From JAIBJN01 sp035762005 (GTDB lineage Bacteria > Actinomycetota > Thermoleophilia > Gaiellales > Gaiellaceae), in the NCBI GenBank assembly GCA_035762005.1, contig DASTQA010000018.1:1-50423 (forward strand): a stretch of DNA of 50,423 nucleotides, read 5' to 3'. Of this stretch, positions 1 through 7,478 are shown one piece after another. The translations under genes were made by a program, and so were the position numbers. The notes below the pieces were generated by a model. It was given only the letters and a program-made list of their open reading frames with translations, ran no database searches and was not told the DNA's origin. How positions within the stretch are numbered: position 1 is the first letter of the stretch; every line of letters starts with the position of its first letter.

Positions 1-425
1 ACCTCGTCGGTGTCCTCGACCTCGTGCTCGAACTCTATGGACGACTCCTCGATGACGTCCTCGGCGGCGAAGATCGGAGCCTGGCAGCGGACCGCTAGCG
101 CGATCGCGTCGGACGGGCGGGAGTCGATCTCGATCTCGCTCCCGTCGACGGCGACGGTGATGAGCGCGTAGAACGTGTTCTCGCGGAGCTCCGTCACCGC
201 GATGCGGACGACCCTCGCCTCGAGCTGGCCGAGGATCTCCGTGAAGAGGTCGTGCGTCATCGGCCGGGGCGTGGCGGCGCCCTGGAGCTTCATGAGGATC
301 GCGGCCGCCTCGGGATGGCCGATCCAGATCGGCAGGAACTTGTTCCCGTCGGCCGTCTTCAGGAGCACGATCGGCTGCTTGCCGACCATGTCGAAGCTGA
401 CGCCGTAGATGACCATCTCCTGCAT
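1..425 (-). CDS. Bifunctional nuclease (BFN/DUF151) domain protein, C-terminus outside window
   Basis: The gene reads leftwards and runs off the window, so only about 141 N-terminal residues are visible. They start MQEMVIYGVSFDMVGKQPIV and continue with FLPIWIGHPEAAAI, a segment on local genetic competition with MTHDLFTEIL, and the conserved SRPSDAIALAVR near residue 105. These are hallmarks of the BFN domain (DUF151), which in other bacteria and plants has been linked to nuclease activity. The cellular role here is unknown. The ATG at 425 is preferred; an in-frame ATG at 416 is an alternative. It is divergent from the DUF4126 gene, and a -10-like TATCAT (446-441, minus strand) lies 15 nt upstream of the start. 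The tail after residue 125 is rich in Glu and Asp, as is usual for this family. Confidence 0.85.
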   Translation of the reverse strand, partial: MQEMVIYGVSFDMVGKQPIVLLKTADGNKFLPIWIGHPEAAAILMKLQGAATPRPMTHDLFTEILGQLEARVVRIAVTELRENTFYALITVAVDGSEIEIDSRPSDAIALAVRCQAPIFAAEDVIEESSIEFEHEVEDTDE

Positions 426-440
426 GGGCGACCGCGTCTG

Positions 441-482
441 ATGATAGCGGCGGGCTTTCGCGCCGCCCGCCCCCTGTAAGGT
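441..482. promoter_or_regulatory. Divergent promoter region between BFN and DUF4126 genes
   Basis: The 66-bp gap (426-491) has TATCAT on the minus strand (446-441) and TAAGGT on the plus strand (477-482). TAAGGT ends exactly 9 nt before the GTG start of the DUF4126 gene, which suggests a leaderless transcript. Between the two lies a perfect 7-bp inverted repeat, GGCGGGC (449-455) and GCCCGCC (465-471), which could be an operator or only GC-rich symmetry. The minus -10 is followed by C, so it carries the same TATCATC heptamer seen at 39149 and 44788. Confidence 0.5.
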
Positions 483-491
483 GCCGCCGAG

Positions 492-1073
492 GTGGACGCG
501 GGCACGGCGATCGGCAGCGTCTTCGCCGCCTTCGGCCTCTCGGGCGCCGCCGGCCTCAACGCCTGGCTGCCCCTCTTCGCGGGCGCGCTCCTCGACCGGC
601 TCGGCGTCGTCGAGCTCGCGGAGCCGTTCGGCTCGCTCTCCACGAACGTCGGGCTCGCCCTGCTCGCCGCGTTCCTCGTGGCCGACTTCGTCGGCGACAA
701 GGTCCCCGTCGTCGACCACGCCCTGCACCTCGTCGGCACCGTCGTCCACCCGGCGGCGGGGGCCGTCCTCTTCACGGGCCAGACCGGTCTCGAGACGGAC
801 ATCCCGACGCTCGTCGCCGTGGTCGTCGGAGCGCTCACGGCCGGCTCGGTCCACGCCGGCCGCGCCTCGGTCCGCCCCGCCGCGACCGCGACGACCGCCG
901 GCCTCGGAAACCCCGTCCTCTCGCTCGCCGAGGACGCGGCGTCGGCCCTCCTGACGCTGGCCGCGTTCGCTCTCCCCGCGCTCGCCCTCGTGCTCGTCCT
1001 CGCCCTCGTCGCCGGTCTCGCCGTCGGCATCCGGCGTCTGCGCCCGGCGAGGCGCCGCGCCCGCAGGGGTTGA
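492..1073 (+). CDS. DUF4126 integral membrane protein
   Basis: A 193-residue hydrophobic protein starting at GTG. The N-terminal GLSGAAGLNAWLPLFAGALLD stretch, the internal VADFVGDKVPVVDHALHLVG and the following glycine/alanine-rich helices match the DUF4126 family of small membrane proteins, whose function is not known. I count about four to five membrane segments (residues 5-30, 48-65, 75-100, 105-125, 150-178). The C-terminus ends in an Arg-rich tail that should face the cytoplasm. The GTG lies 9 nt after a TAAGGT -10-like element and has no Shine-Dalgarno sequence, so translation is probably leaderless. Confidence 0.8.
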   Translation: MDAGTAIGSVFAAFGLSGAAGLNAWLPLFAGALLDRLGVVELAEPFGSLSTNVGLALLAAFLVADFVGDKVPVVDHALHLVGTVVHPAAGAVLFTGQTGLETDIPTLVAVVVGALTAGSVHAGRASVRPAATATTAGLGNPVLSLAEDAASALLTLAAFALPALALVLVLALVAGLAVGIRRLRPARRRARRG

Positions 1074-1078
1074 GGAGG

Positions 1079-1142
<64 letters not shown>

Positions 1143-1152
<10 letters not shown>

Positions 1153-2018
1153 GCGGGGTCGGATTGTAGCGAGAGGCGTTCGAGGGCCTCGACGAGCTCG
1201 GCGAGCTCCACCTCGTCCTCGAAGAAGAGCTCGACGCGTCCCGCGGCGACCCGGGCGTCGGCGCCCGTGAGGCGGCGAACGACGTCACGGGCGCGGGCCG
1301 CGAGCGCGGGGTCGACCGGCTGCCGGCGGCGCGGCTTCGTCCGCGCCCCGGCCCAGCGCGCCGCGCGCTCGGCAGCCCGGACGGACATGCCGTGGCGGAC
1401 GATCCGTCGCGCGAGGCGGCGCCGTTCCTCGTTGCCGGGCACCGCGAGCACGGCGCGGGCGTGCCCCTCGGAGAGCTGTCCCCGCTCGAGGAGGCCGAGC
1501 ACGTCGTCGGGGAGCTCGAGCAGGCGGAGACGGTTGGAGACGGTCGGCTTCGAGCGGCCGACGTGCTCGCCCACCTCGCCGAGCGAGAGCCCGAACTCGT
1601 CCATGAGGGCGGCGTAGGCCCGGGCCTCCTCGACGGGCGTCAGGTCCTCCCGGGCGACGTTCTCGACGAGCGCGAGGAGGAGCGAGTCGCGGTCGTCCGT
1701 CTCGCGCACGAGCGCCGGGATCGTGGCGAGGCCGGCGACCCGGGCGGCGCGCCAGCGCCGCTCGCCGGCGACGAGCTCGTAGCCGCCGTCCGCGGCCGGG
1801 CGGACGACGACGGGCTGCACGAGCCCCTGGGCGCGGATCGACCCCGCGAGCTCGTCGATCCGCTCGTGGTCGAGCCGGCGGCGCGGCTGGCGCGCGTTCG
1901 CGCGGATCGAGCCGACCGGAAGCTGGGCAAGCTCCGCCGGGGAGGGCGCGCCGCCGAGGAGCACCTCGAGCCCGCGCCCGAGGCCGCGGCGCGGGCCCGG
2001 GCTAGCCGCGGTCGACAA
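1143..2018 (-). CDS. parB: Chromosome-partitioning protein ParB
   Basis: This 291-residue protein binds parS sites near the origin, slides as a CTP-dependent clamp and works with ParA to segregate the origin. It starts with the typical RRGLGRGLEVLL (residues 10-21). The CTP-binding ParB box GERRWRA is at 85-91, and a helix-turn-helix covers about 145-168 (LSLGEVGEHVGRSKPTVSNR). A C-terminal dimerisation segment is rich in Leu and Glu. No ATG or GTG precedes the conserved block in frame, so the start is TTG at 2018, overlapping the end of parA by 17 nt. The gene's stop codon lies inside the tRNA-Ile gene. I found no clear parS palindrome by eye. Confidence 0.95.
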
Positions 2019-2754
2019 GCTCGCTCGCCACCCGGTAGTAGGCGTCGGCGCCGGCCGACGTGCGGTCGAGGACCGTGACGGGAACCCCGTGGCTCGGCGC
2101 CTCCGCGAGGCGGACGCTCCGCGGGACGACGGCCTCGAAGACGAGGTCGCCGAAGTGCCGGCGCACCTCCGCCGCCACGTCCGCGGCGAGACGCGTGCGC
2201 CCGTCGACCATCGTGAGGATCATCCCCGCCAGCGCGAGGCGAGGATTCAGCCGCGTCCGCACGAGCTCGACCGAGTGGAGCAGCTGCGCGAGGCCCTCGA
2301 GCGCGTAGTACTCGCACTGAACGGGGACGAGGACCCGGTCCGTCGCGGCGAGCGCGTTCACGGTCAGCGGCCCGAGGGAGGGCGGGCAGTCGACGAAGAC
2401 GAAGTCGTACGTCGCCCGGGCGGGAGCGAGCGCGTCGGGGAGGAACGTCTCGCCGTCGTCGCGACGGGCCAGCTCGACGGCCGCGCCGGCGAGCTCCGGC
2501 CGCGAGGGGACGAGGTCGAGGTTCGGGAAGCGCGTCTCGTGCGCGACCTCGGCGAGCGGCGCCCCGTCCAGGAGGTCGTACGTCGATGTCCCGTTCGCGC
2601 GCTCGCCCAGGCCCGAGGTCGCGTTCGCCTGCGGGTCGAGGTCGACCACGAGCGTCCGGGCGCCCGCCTCCGCGAGGCACGCGGCGAGGTTGACGGCCGT
2701 CGTGGTCTTGCCGACGCCGCCCTTCTGGTTCGCGAGGGCGAAGACCTTCCCCAC
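2002..2754 (-). CDS. parA: Chromosome-partitioning ATPase ParA (Soj)
   Basis: A 250-residue P-loop ATPase of the ParA/MinD family that binds DNA non-specifically as an ATP dimer and responds to ParB. The deviant Walker A motif KGGVGKTT is at residues 11-18. The A' motif VDLDPQAN is at 37-44 and Walker B FVFVDCPPS is near 120. The GTG at 2754 is chosen because it directly precedes the conserved GKVFALANQKGG N-terminus. The gene starts 14 nt after the rsmG stop and overlaps parB by 17 nt, so rsmG-parA-parB are probably one transcript. Confidence 0.95.
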   Translation of the reverse strand: MGKVFALANQKGGVGKTTTAVNLAACLAEAGARTLVVDLDPQANATSGLGERANGTSTYDLLDGAPLAEVAHETRFPNLDLVPSRPELAGAAVELARRDDGETFLPDALAPARATYDFVFVDCPPSLGPLTVNALAATDRVLVPVQCEYYALEGLAQLLHSVELVRTRLNPRLALAGMILTMVDGRTRLAADVAAEVRRHFGDLVFEAVVPRSVRLAEAPSHGVPVTVLDRTSAGADAYYRVASELVDRG

Positions 2755-2768
2755 CCGGGCGATGGTAG

Positions 2769-3389
2769 TCAGGCGAGAGGACGTTTCCGGGCCATGCCCG
2801 GGCGGCGCGGGAAGCGCGCGGGCGTCGGCGCGATCTTGGGGACAACGAGGAGGCGGCGGTGCTCTCCGCCGGGGAGCGGCACCTCCTCCGGCACCCCTCC
2901 GCCGACGACGGCGGCGGCGGCGGCGGCCCGCGCGAGGTCGACCTCGCCCGCGAGCAGGATCACCCGGCCGCCGGTCCGGACGAGCGGCAGGCACCACTCG
3001 AGCGCGACAGGCGGCGGCGCGAGCGCCTGGGCGACCGCAGTCCCGTACGCCTCGCGACCGGCGCCCCGCCCGTGCTCCTCCGCCCGGGCGCACACCACGC
3101 CGACGTTCGCGAACGCGGTCGCGGCCCGCTCGAGGAACGAGCACTTCCGCCGCTGCCCCTCGAGCAGGTCGACGTGGAGCTCGGGCCGCGCCGCCGCCAG
3201 CGGGATGCCGGGCGAGCCGCCGCCCGAGCCGACGTCGACGACCGGCCCCTCCTCGACGAGGCCGGCCGAGGCGAGGGCGTCGTCGACGAGGACGCGGCGT
3301 GCCTCGCCGGGGTCGCGGACCGCGGTGAGCCCGGGCTCGGCGAGGACGGCCTCGAGCCACCGCCCGAGGCGCGGGTCCGCGGCGGTCAC
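2769..3389 (-). CDS. rsmG: 16S rRNA m7G527 methyltransferase RsmG
   Basis: A 206-residue SAM-dependent methyltransferase that modifies G527 of 16S rRNA. The family SAM motif VDVGSGGGSPGIPL is at residues 51-64, and LLEGQRRKCSFLERA follows at about 75-89. The position between jag and parA is conserved around actinobacterial origins. Loss of RsmG gives low-level streptomycin resistance in other bacteria. The GTG start sits in a GTGA overlap with the jag stop, which suggests coupled translation. The C-terminal tail is Arg-rich. Confidence 0.93.
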   Translation of the reverse strand: MTAADPRLGRWLEAVLAEPGLTAVRDPGEARRVLVDDALASAGLVEEGPVVDVGSGGGSPGIPLAAARPELHVDLLEGQRRKCSFLERAATAFANVGVVCARAEEHGRGAGREAYGTAVAQALAPPPVALEWCLPLVRTGGRVILLAGEVDLARAAAAAAVVGGGVPEEVPLPGGEHRRLLVVPKIAPTPARFPRRPGMARKRPLA

Positions 3390-4099
3390 TCCGCCGAGGC
3401 GGGAGCGACGACCACGTGCCGGTTCGGCTCCGTGCCCTCGCTCGAGGTGACGACGTCCTCGCGGTCGGCCAGGTGCAGGTGGACGATCTTCCGCTCGACG
3501 GCGGTCATCGGCTCGAGCGGCACCACCCGCCGGCCCTGGAGCGCGTCCGAAGCGGCCCGGTCGGCCAGGCCCTCGAGCGCGCTCCGCCGCCGCTCACGGT
3601 ACCCCGCCGCGTCCACGACGATCTCCTTGCGCTCGTCCGGACGCGTGCGCCAGACGATCGCGTTCGCGAGGTACTGGATCGCGTCGATCGTGTGCCCCCG
3701 CTTGCCGATCACGAGGCCGAGCTCGGCGCCCGCGAGCGAGGCGTAGAGGACCTCGTCGTCCTCGGCGATGTCGATGCGGCAGGGCGCGCCGAGCGCCGCG
3801 CAGACGCGCTCCAGGAGCTCGCGGAGCGTCGCTGCGGGCGTACCGGGCTCCTCGCTCGCCGCCGGGGCCGGCGGCGGCGGCTCCGCCATCCGCGCGACGA
3901 CGCGGGCGGGCACCTGGCCGACGCCGAGCAGCCCGCGCTCGCCCTCGGAGACGACGGTGAAGCGCACGCTCGCCTTGTCGAGACCCGGGAAGCGGCGCTC
4001 GAGCTCGCGAAGGGCCGACCACTTCGCCTCGCCGACGGTCTCGCCCTCCGCCTCGACGACGTCCGCGGCGTCGCCGCCCCCCGCCTCGTCCTCGCTCAT
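3386..4099 (-). CDS. jag: RNA-binding protein Jag/KhpB (KH and R3H domains)
   Basis: A 237-residue cytoplasmic RNA-binding protein usually encoded next to yidC. An acidic N-terminus leads into a Jag-N-like region (about 25-65, including GERGLLGVGQVPARV). A type II KH domain follows with the GLVIGKRG loop at 128-135. The C-terminal R3H domain has VERKIVHLHLADREDVVTSS. The segment 72-90 is a Pro/Ala-rich linker. It starts at an ATG inside an ATGA overlap with the yidC stop and ends in a GTGA overlap with rsmG. In other species KhpB binds many small RNAs and mRNAs; its targets here are unknown. Confidence 0.92.
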   Translation of the reverse strand: MSEDEAGGGDAADVVEAEGETVGEAKWSALRELERRFPGLDKASVRFTVVSEGERGLLGVGQVPARVVARMAEPPPPAPAASEEPGTPAATLRELLERVCAALGAPCRIDIAEDDEVLYASLAGAELGLVIGKRGHTIDAIQYLANAIVWRTRPDERKEIVVDAAGYRERRRSALEGLADRAASDALQGRRVVPLEPMTAVERKIVHLHLADREDVVTSSEGTEPNRHVVVAPASAE

Positions 4100-4917
4100 C
4101 GCCGCGCTCTCGGCCCCTTCTTCTTCCGCCGCTTGACGCGCTGCTGGCCGCCGCCCGCCGGCTTCGCCGCCGCGGGGCCCGCTTCGGCCTGCTCGTCGCC
4201 GGCGGCGCGCTCGGGTGCCTTCGGCGGCGTCCTCGACGTGCGCTTCGGCGGCGGGGCGGGCTTGGGCATCATCCGCCGGAGGACGACGCCCTGACCGACC
4301 GTCCAGAGGTTCGTCGTCGACCAGTAGAGCATGAGCCCCATGGGGAAGTTGATGATGAAGGGGATGACGACGAAGGGCAACGCGAGGAAGAGGTAGCGCT
4401 GGCGCGGGTCCATCGTCGTCGACATGAAGAAGGTCGAGGCGAGCTGGCTCCCGACGTAGATGACGAGCAGGAGCCAGCCCGACCAGTGCGTGTTGATGTT
4501 CTCCGTGATGCTCGGCACCACCCCGAGCCAGCCGAGGTCGGAGTCGGGGTAGTCGGGAAAGACCTCGTCGTCGAAGTCGCGGAGGACGAAGAAGAGCGCG
4601 ATGAAGACCGGGATCTGGAGGACGAGCGGGAGGCACGAGGCGGCCGGGTTCACCTTGTTCTCCCGGTAGAACTTCATCACCTCCTCGTTCATCCGCTGGC
4701 GGTCGTGCTTGTACTTCTGCTGGAGCGCCTTCAGCTCGGGCGCGTGCACCTGCAAACGCTGCATCGAGCGCATCTGCTTGATCGTGAGCGGGAGGATCAC
4801 GACCCGGACGAGGAGCGTGAGGACGATGATCGCCCACGCCCACGGCAGCCCGACGGACGCGTGCAGCCACTCGAGCGCGCTCGTGAGGACGTCTTCGATC
4901 GGGGTGAGAGGGTTCAT
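4096..4917 (-). CDS. yidC: Membrane protein insertase YidC (Oxa1 family)
   Basis: A 273-residue insertase that places membrane proteins in the inner membrane with or without SecYEG. It is the short Gram-positive form with no large periplasmic domain. Segments are visible at about 25-48 (IIVLTLLVRVVILPLTIKQM, with the conserved hydrophilic-groove Arg), 105-122, 155-172 and 190-225. The cytoplasmic coiled loop QKYKHDRQRMNEEVMKFY lies between the first two. The C-terminal tail is very basic (KRRKKKGPRARR) and probably contacts ribosomes. It overlaps yidD and jag by ATGA junctions. Confidence 0.95.
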   Translation of the reverse strand: MNPLTPIEDVLTSALEWLHASVGLPWAWAIIVLTLLVRVVILPLTIKQMRSMQRLQVHAPELKALQQKYKHDRQRMNEEVMKFYRENKVNPAASCLPLVLQIPVFIALFFVLRDFDDEVFPDYPDSDLGWLGVVPSITENINTHWSGWLLLVIYVGSQLASTFFMSTTMDPRQRYLFLALPFVVIPFIINFPMGLMLYWSTTNLWTVGQGVVLRRMMPKPAPPPKRTSRTPPKAPERAAGDEQAEAGPAAAKPAGGGQQRVKRRKKKGPRARR

Positions 4918-5150
4918 CGGCCGCGCCCGAAGAGCGTCTGGTCATGGGCGTAGTCCACGCCGCCGTGGCTCCACGGGTTGCAGCGCAGGAGCCGCCAGCC
5001 GGCGAGGACGAGCCCGCGCGCGACCCCGTGCTCGTGGAGGGCGTCGAGGGCGTAGCGCGAGCAGGTGGGGTGGTACTTGCAGCGCGCCCCGAGGAGCGGG
5101 CTCAGGAGGAGGCGGTAGCCGTGGATCGGCAGCGCGACCAGGCGTCTCAT
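4914..5150 (-). CDS. yidD: Membrane protein insertion efficiency factor YidD
   Basis: A 78-residue member of the YidD/DUF37 family, which helps insertion of membrane proteins beside YidC. It has the conserved YRLLLSPLLGARCKYHPTCS and YALDALHEHG blocks, and the WRLLRCNPWSHGG motif near residue 55. The three conserved Cys (in CKYHPTC and RCNP) are present. The ATG at 5150 is selected because it overlaps the rnpA stop as ATGA and directly precedes the conserved block. An upstream in-frame extension is possible but lies inside rnpA. Confidence 0.93.
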   Translation of the reverse strand: MRRLVALPIHGYRLLLSPLLGARCKYHPTCSRYALDALHEHGVARGLVLAGWRLLRCNPWSHGGVDYAHDQTLFGRGR

Positions 5151-5506
5151 CGAGCCGTGCCCTCGGAGAGCCGGAAGACCTCCTCGACCCGCTCCTGCAG
5201 CCAAGGGAAGCCCTTGCTCTCGACCGCCTCGCGCAGCCCCGGCCGCGCGATCAGGACGTAATCGTGCCCGGCGGGCAGCCGCTCCCGGAGGGAAGCGAAG
5301 GACGCGCGCAGCCGTCGCTTGAGACGGTTCCGCTCCACGGCGCCGCCGAGCTTCCGGGAGACCGCGAGGCCGAGGCGAGGCTCTCCCTCCCGCTCCTCGT
5401 CGCGCGGGAAGGCGTAGAGCACGAGGAAGCGGGTCGACACGGACCGGCCCTTGCGGTAGACGGCGTCGAAGTCCCGGGAGCGGGAGAGGCGGTGGCGTCG
5501 GCTCAC
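5147..5506 (-). CDS. rnpA: Ribonuclease P protein component
   Basis: A 119-residue basic protein that binds the RNase P RNA and helps mature the 5' ends of tRNAs. It has the family N-terminus HRLSRSRDFDAVYRKGRSVS, the strand FLVLYAFP, and the RNR-type signature block GLAVSRKLGGAVERNRLKRR at about 61-80. The GTG at 5506 is favoured since it directly precedes SRRHRLSRSRDF. It lies 19 nt downstream of the rpmH stop and is coupled to yidD by an ATGA overlap. Confidence 0.94.
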   Translation of the reverse strand: MSRRHRLSRSRDFDAVYRKGRSVSTRFLVLYAFPRDEEREGEPRLGLAVSRKLGGAVERNRLKRRLRASFASLRERLPAGHDYVLIARPGLREAVESKGFPWLQERVEEVFRLSEGTAR

Positions 5507-5525
5507 GCGAACCCCGCCCGCGCGG

Positions 5526-5660
5526 TCAGGCGGAGAGGCGCTTGCGGCCCTTCGCACGGCGGCGCTTGAGGATCGCGCGGCCGGCGCGTGTGGCCATCCG
5601 CGCTCGGAATCCGTGGCGCCGCTTCCGCCGGCGCACGTTCGGCTGGTACGTTCGCTTCAC
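5526..5660 (-). CDS. rpmH: Ribosomal protein L34
   Basis: A 44-residue, highly basic large-subunit protein. It starts MKRTYQPNVRRRKRRHGF and ends in KRLSA, the classical bacterial L34 sequence. The start codon is GTG at 5660. It heads the minus-strand cluster rpmH-rnpA-yidD-yidC-jag-rsmG-parA-parB. A minus-strand TATACT (5711-5706) about 45 nt upstream is a good -10 candidate; I cannot see a convincing -35. Confidence 0.96.
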   Translation of the reverse strand: MKRTYQPNVRRRKRRHGFRARMATRAGRAILKRRRAKGRKRLSA

Positions 5661-5958
5661 GAGAGACGAGTGTCGGGGCAGGCCGCGGGAGGCGGCCGGT
5701 CGCCCAGTATAGAGGAGGGCCCTTCGGCACCGGCGCAGCCCTCTCGCCCGAAGGTGTAATCCACAGCCGGGAAGCCGCATGACACGCGCGAAGCATGCAC
5801 CTTTCCACACCTGTGGATAAGCGTGTGGAGAGCTGAAAATGCCTGCAAATCACCCGTTCCGGCCCGCAGCGATTTCCCCAGGCCGAGGCGTTGAAGCGCG
5901 GGGAGGAGGGTTGCTAAGATCGCCGCTTCCCGAGACCGGCGAAGGAGTGGAGCGAGGC
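5661..5958. promoter_or_regulatory. rpmH-dnaA intergenic region with DnaA boxes and dnaA promoter
   Basis: This 298-bp divergent region drives rpmH leftwards and dnaA rightwards. It contains a perfect DnaA box TGTGGATAA (5812-5820, the complement of TTATCCACA) and a one-mismatch box TAATCCACA (5757-5765). A weak third box is CTTTCCACA (5801-5809). A sigma-70-like dnaA promoter is visible as TTGAAG (5891-5896), an 18-bp spacer and TAAGAT (5915-5920). For rpmH, TATACT (5711-5706, minus) is the -10 candidate. Boxes upstream of the promoter fit dnaA autoregulation or a second origin module. Confidence 0.75.
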
Positions 5959-7299
5959 GTGGAGCGGGCGGCGGAGCGGAGCGCGGACGGTCTCTGGAAC
6001 GAGGTCTCCACGCGGCTCCGCGACGCGCTCAACGACGCGACGTACACGACGTGGTTCGCGCACGCCGGCGCCGGTTCCCTCGACGACGAGGGCTTCGTGC
6101 TCCTCGTGCCGAACGACTTCACGCGCCAGTGGGTCGAGGGGCACTTCCGCGGTCTCGTCGAGGCGATGGTGCGCGAGTCGCTCGGCGCGGAGTGCGCCGT
6201 CCGGATCGCGGTCGGGGAGACCCAGCCCGTCCAGGTGCCGAGCGCGTCCGCGCCGGCGCCCCGCGTCTTCGAGGGCCTGAACCAGAAGTACACCTTCGAC
6301 TCGTTCGTGATCGGCTCCTCCAACCGCTTCGCGCACGCGGCCGCGCTCGCGGTTGCGGAGGCGCCGGCGCAGGCCTACAACCCCCTCTTCATCTACGGGG
6401 GGACCGGCCTGGGGAAGACGCACCTGCTCCAGGCGGTCGCCGCCTACGTCAGCGAGCACTCCGGCGACCTGAGCGCGCACTACGTCACGAGCGAGACGTT
6501 CATGAACGACTTCATCAACTCGCTGCGGGACAAGCGGATCGAGGGCTTCAAGCAGCGCTACCGCCACTACGACGTCCTCCTCGTCGACGACATCCAGTTC
6601 TTCGAGAACAAGGAACGGATCCAGGAGGAGTTCTTCCACACCTTTAACAGCCTCTACGAGGCCGGGCGCCAGATCGTGATCTCCTCCGACCGGCCGCCGC
6701 GCGCGATCGCGACCCTCGAGTCGCGCCTGCGCTCGCGCTTCGAGTGGGGCCTGATCACGGACATCCAGCCGCCGGATCTCGAGACGCGCATCGCGATCCT
6801 GCGCAAGAAGGTGAAGACCGATGCGATCCACGTCCCCGACACACAGGTGCTCACGTTCATCGCGAGCCGCATCTCGACGAACATCCGTGAGCTCGAGGGC
6901 GCGCTCACCCGTGTCGTCGCCTTCTCCTCGCTCACCGCGCGACCCATGACCGTCGACCTCGCGCGCGAGGTGCTGCAGGACGTCTTCCCACAGGGCGAGA
7001 TGCCCGAGATCTCCGTCGAGCAGATCCAGAACACCGTCATCGAGCGCTTCGGCATGACGATCCAGGAGCTCACCGGTGACCGTCGCTCGCAGTCGATCGT
7101 CTACCCGCGCCAGGTGGCCATGTACCTCTGCCGGGAGCTGACGGACAGCTCGCTCCCGAAGATCGGGAAGAAGTTCGGCGGGCGCGACCACACGACGGTC
7201 ATCCACGCCACGTCGAAGATCGCGAAGCTCATTCGCGAGGACCGGAACGTCTACAACCTCGTCCAGGAGCTCACAGCGCGCGTCAAGCAGGCCCGTTGA
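5959..7299 (+). CDS. dnaA: Chromosomal replication initiator DnaA
   Basis: A 446-residue AAA+ initiator that binds DnaA boxes and melts oriC. Domain I covers about 10-85, with the WNEVSTRLRDALNDATYTTW start. A short linker of about 20 residues follows. Walker A GGTGLGKTH is at 147-155 and Walker B VLLVDDIQ at 206-213. Domain IV has the DNA-binding signature GRDHTTVIHA near the C-terminus. The GTG at 5959 follows GAAGGAG (5941-5947) by 11 nt; GTG 5947 and an upstream ATG at 5839 are in frame, but the latter lies upstream of the likely promoter. Confidence 0.95.
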   Translation: MERAAERSADGLWNEVSTRLRDALNDATYTTWFAHAGAGSLDDEGFVLLVPNDFTRQWVEGHFRGLVEAMVRESLGAECAVRIAVGETQPVQVPSASAPAPRVFEGLNQKYTFDSFVIGSSNRFAHAAALAVAEAPAQAYNPLFIYGGTGLGKTHLLQAVAAYVSEHSGDLSAHYVTSETFMNDFINSLRDKRIEGFKQRYRHYDVLLVDDIQFFENKERIQEEFFHTFNSLYEAGRQIVISSDRPPRAIATLESRLRSRFEWGLITDIQPPDLETRIAILRKKVKTDAIHVPDTQVLTFIASRISTNIRELEGALTRVVAFSSLTARPMTVDLAREVLQDVFPQGEMPEISVEQIQNTVIERFGMTIQELTGDRRSQSIVYPRQVAMYLCRELTDSSLPKIGKKFGGRDHTTVIHATSKIAKLIREDRNVYNLVQELTARVKQAR

Positions 7300-7478
7300 C
7301 CGCGCCTGTGGAGAACGGGACGAACATGGGGACGAGACGGCCAGACCGCGTGAGCCTGTGGGGACCGTCCGGTTCTCCCCAGGACCCGTCCACCGCGCAG
7401 TCCCGCTATCCACGCGGAAACGCGCCGTCTTCCCCGTCGTTCACACTCCCTATGACTACGACGAGAGGTTTTTCTTAA
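7300..7478. other. oriC: Candidate replication origin (oriC) between dnaA and dnaN
   Basis: A 179-bp non-coding stretch in the usual actinobacterial position for oriC. DnaA-box-like sites are TGTGGAGAA (7307-7315, one mismatch), CTATCCACG (7406-7414, two mismatches), TGTGGGGAC (7357-7365) and TTCTCCCCA (7373-7381); the last two are weak. The right end (about 7450-7482, ending GGTTTTTCTTAAATGG) is the most AT-rich part and could be the unwinding element. The strongest box is not here but upstream of dnaA at 5812, so origin function may be spread over both gaps. Confidence 0.6.

Noticed and set aside
449..471. 7-bp inverted repeat between the BFN and DUF4126 genes as a firm operator
   Set aside because: GGCGGGC/GCCCGCC symmetry is frequent by chance in such GC-rich DNA; it is mentioned only as a possibility.
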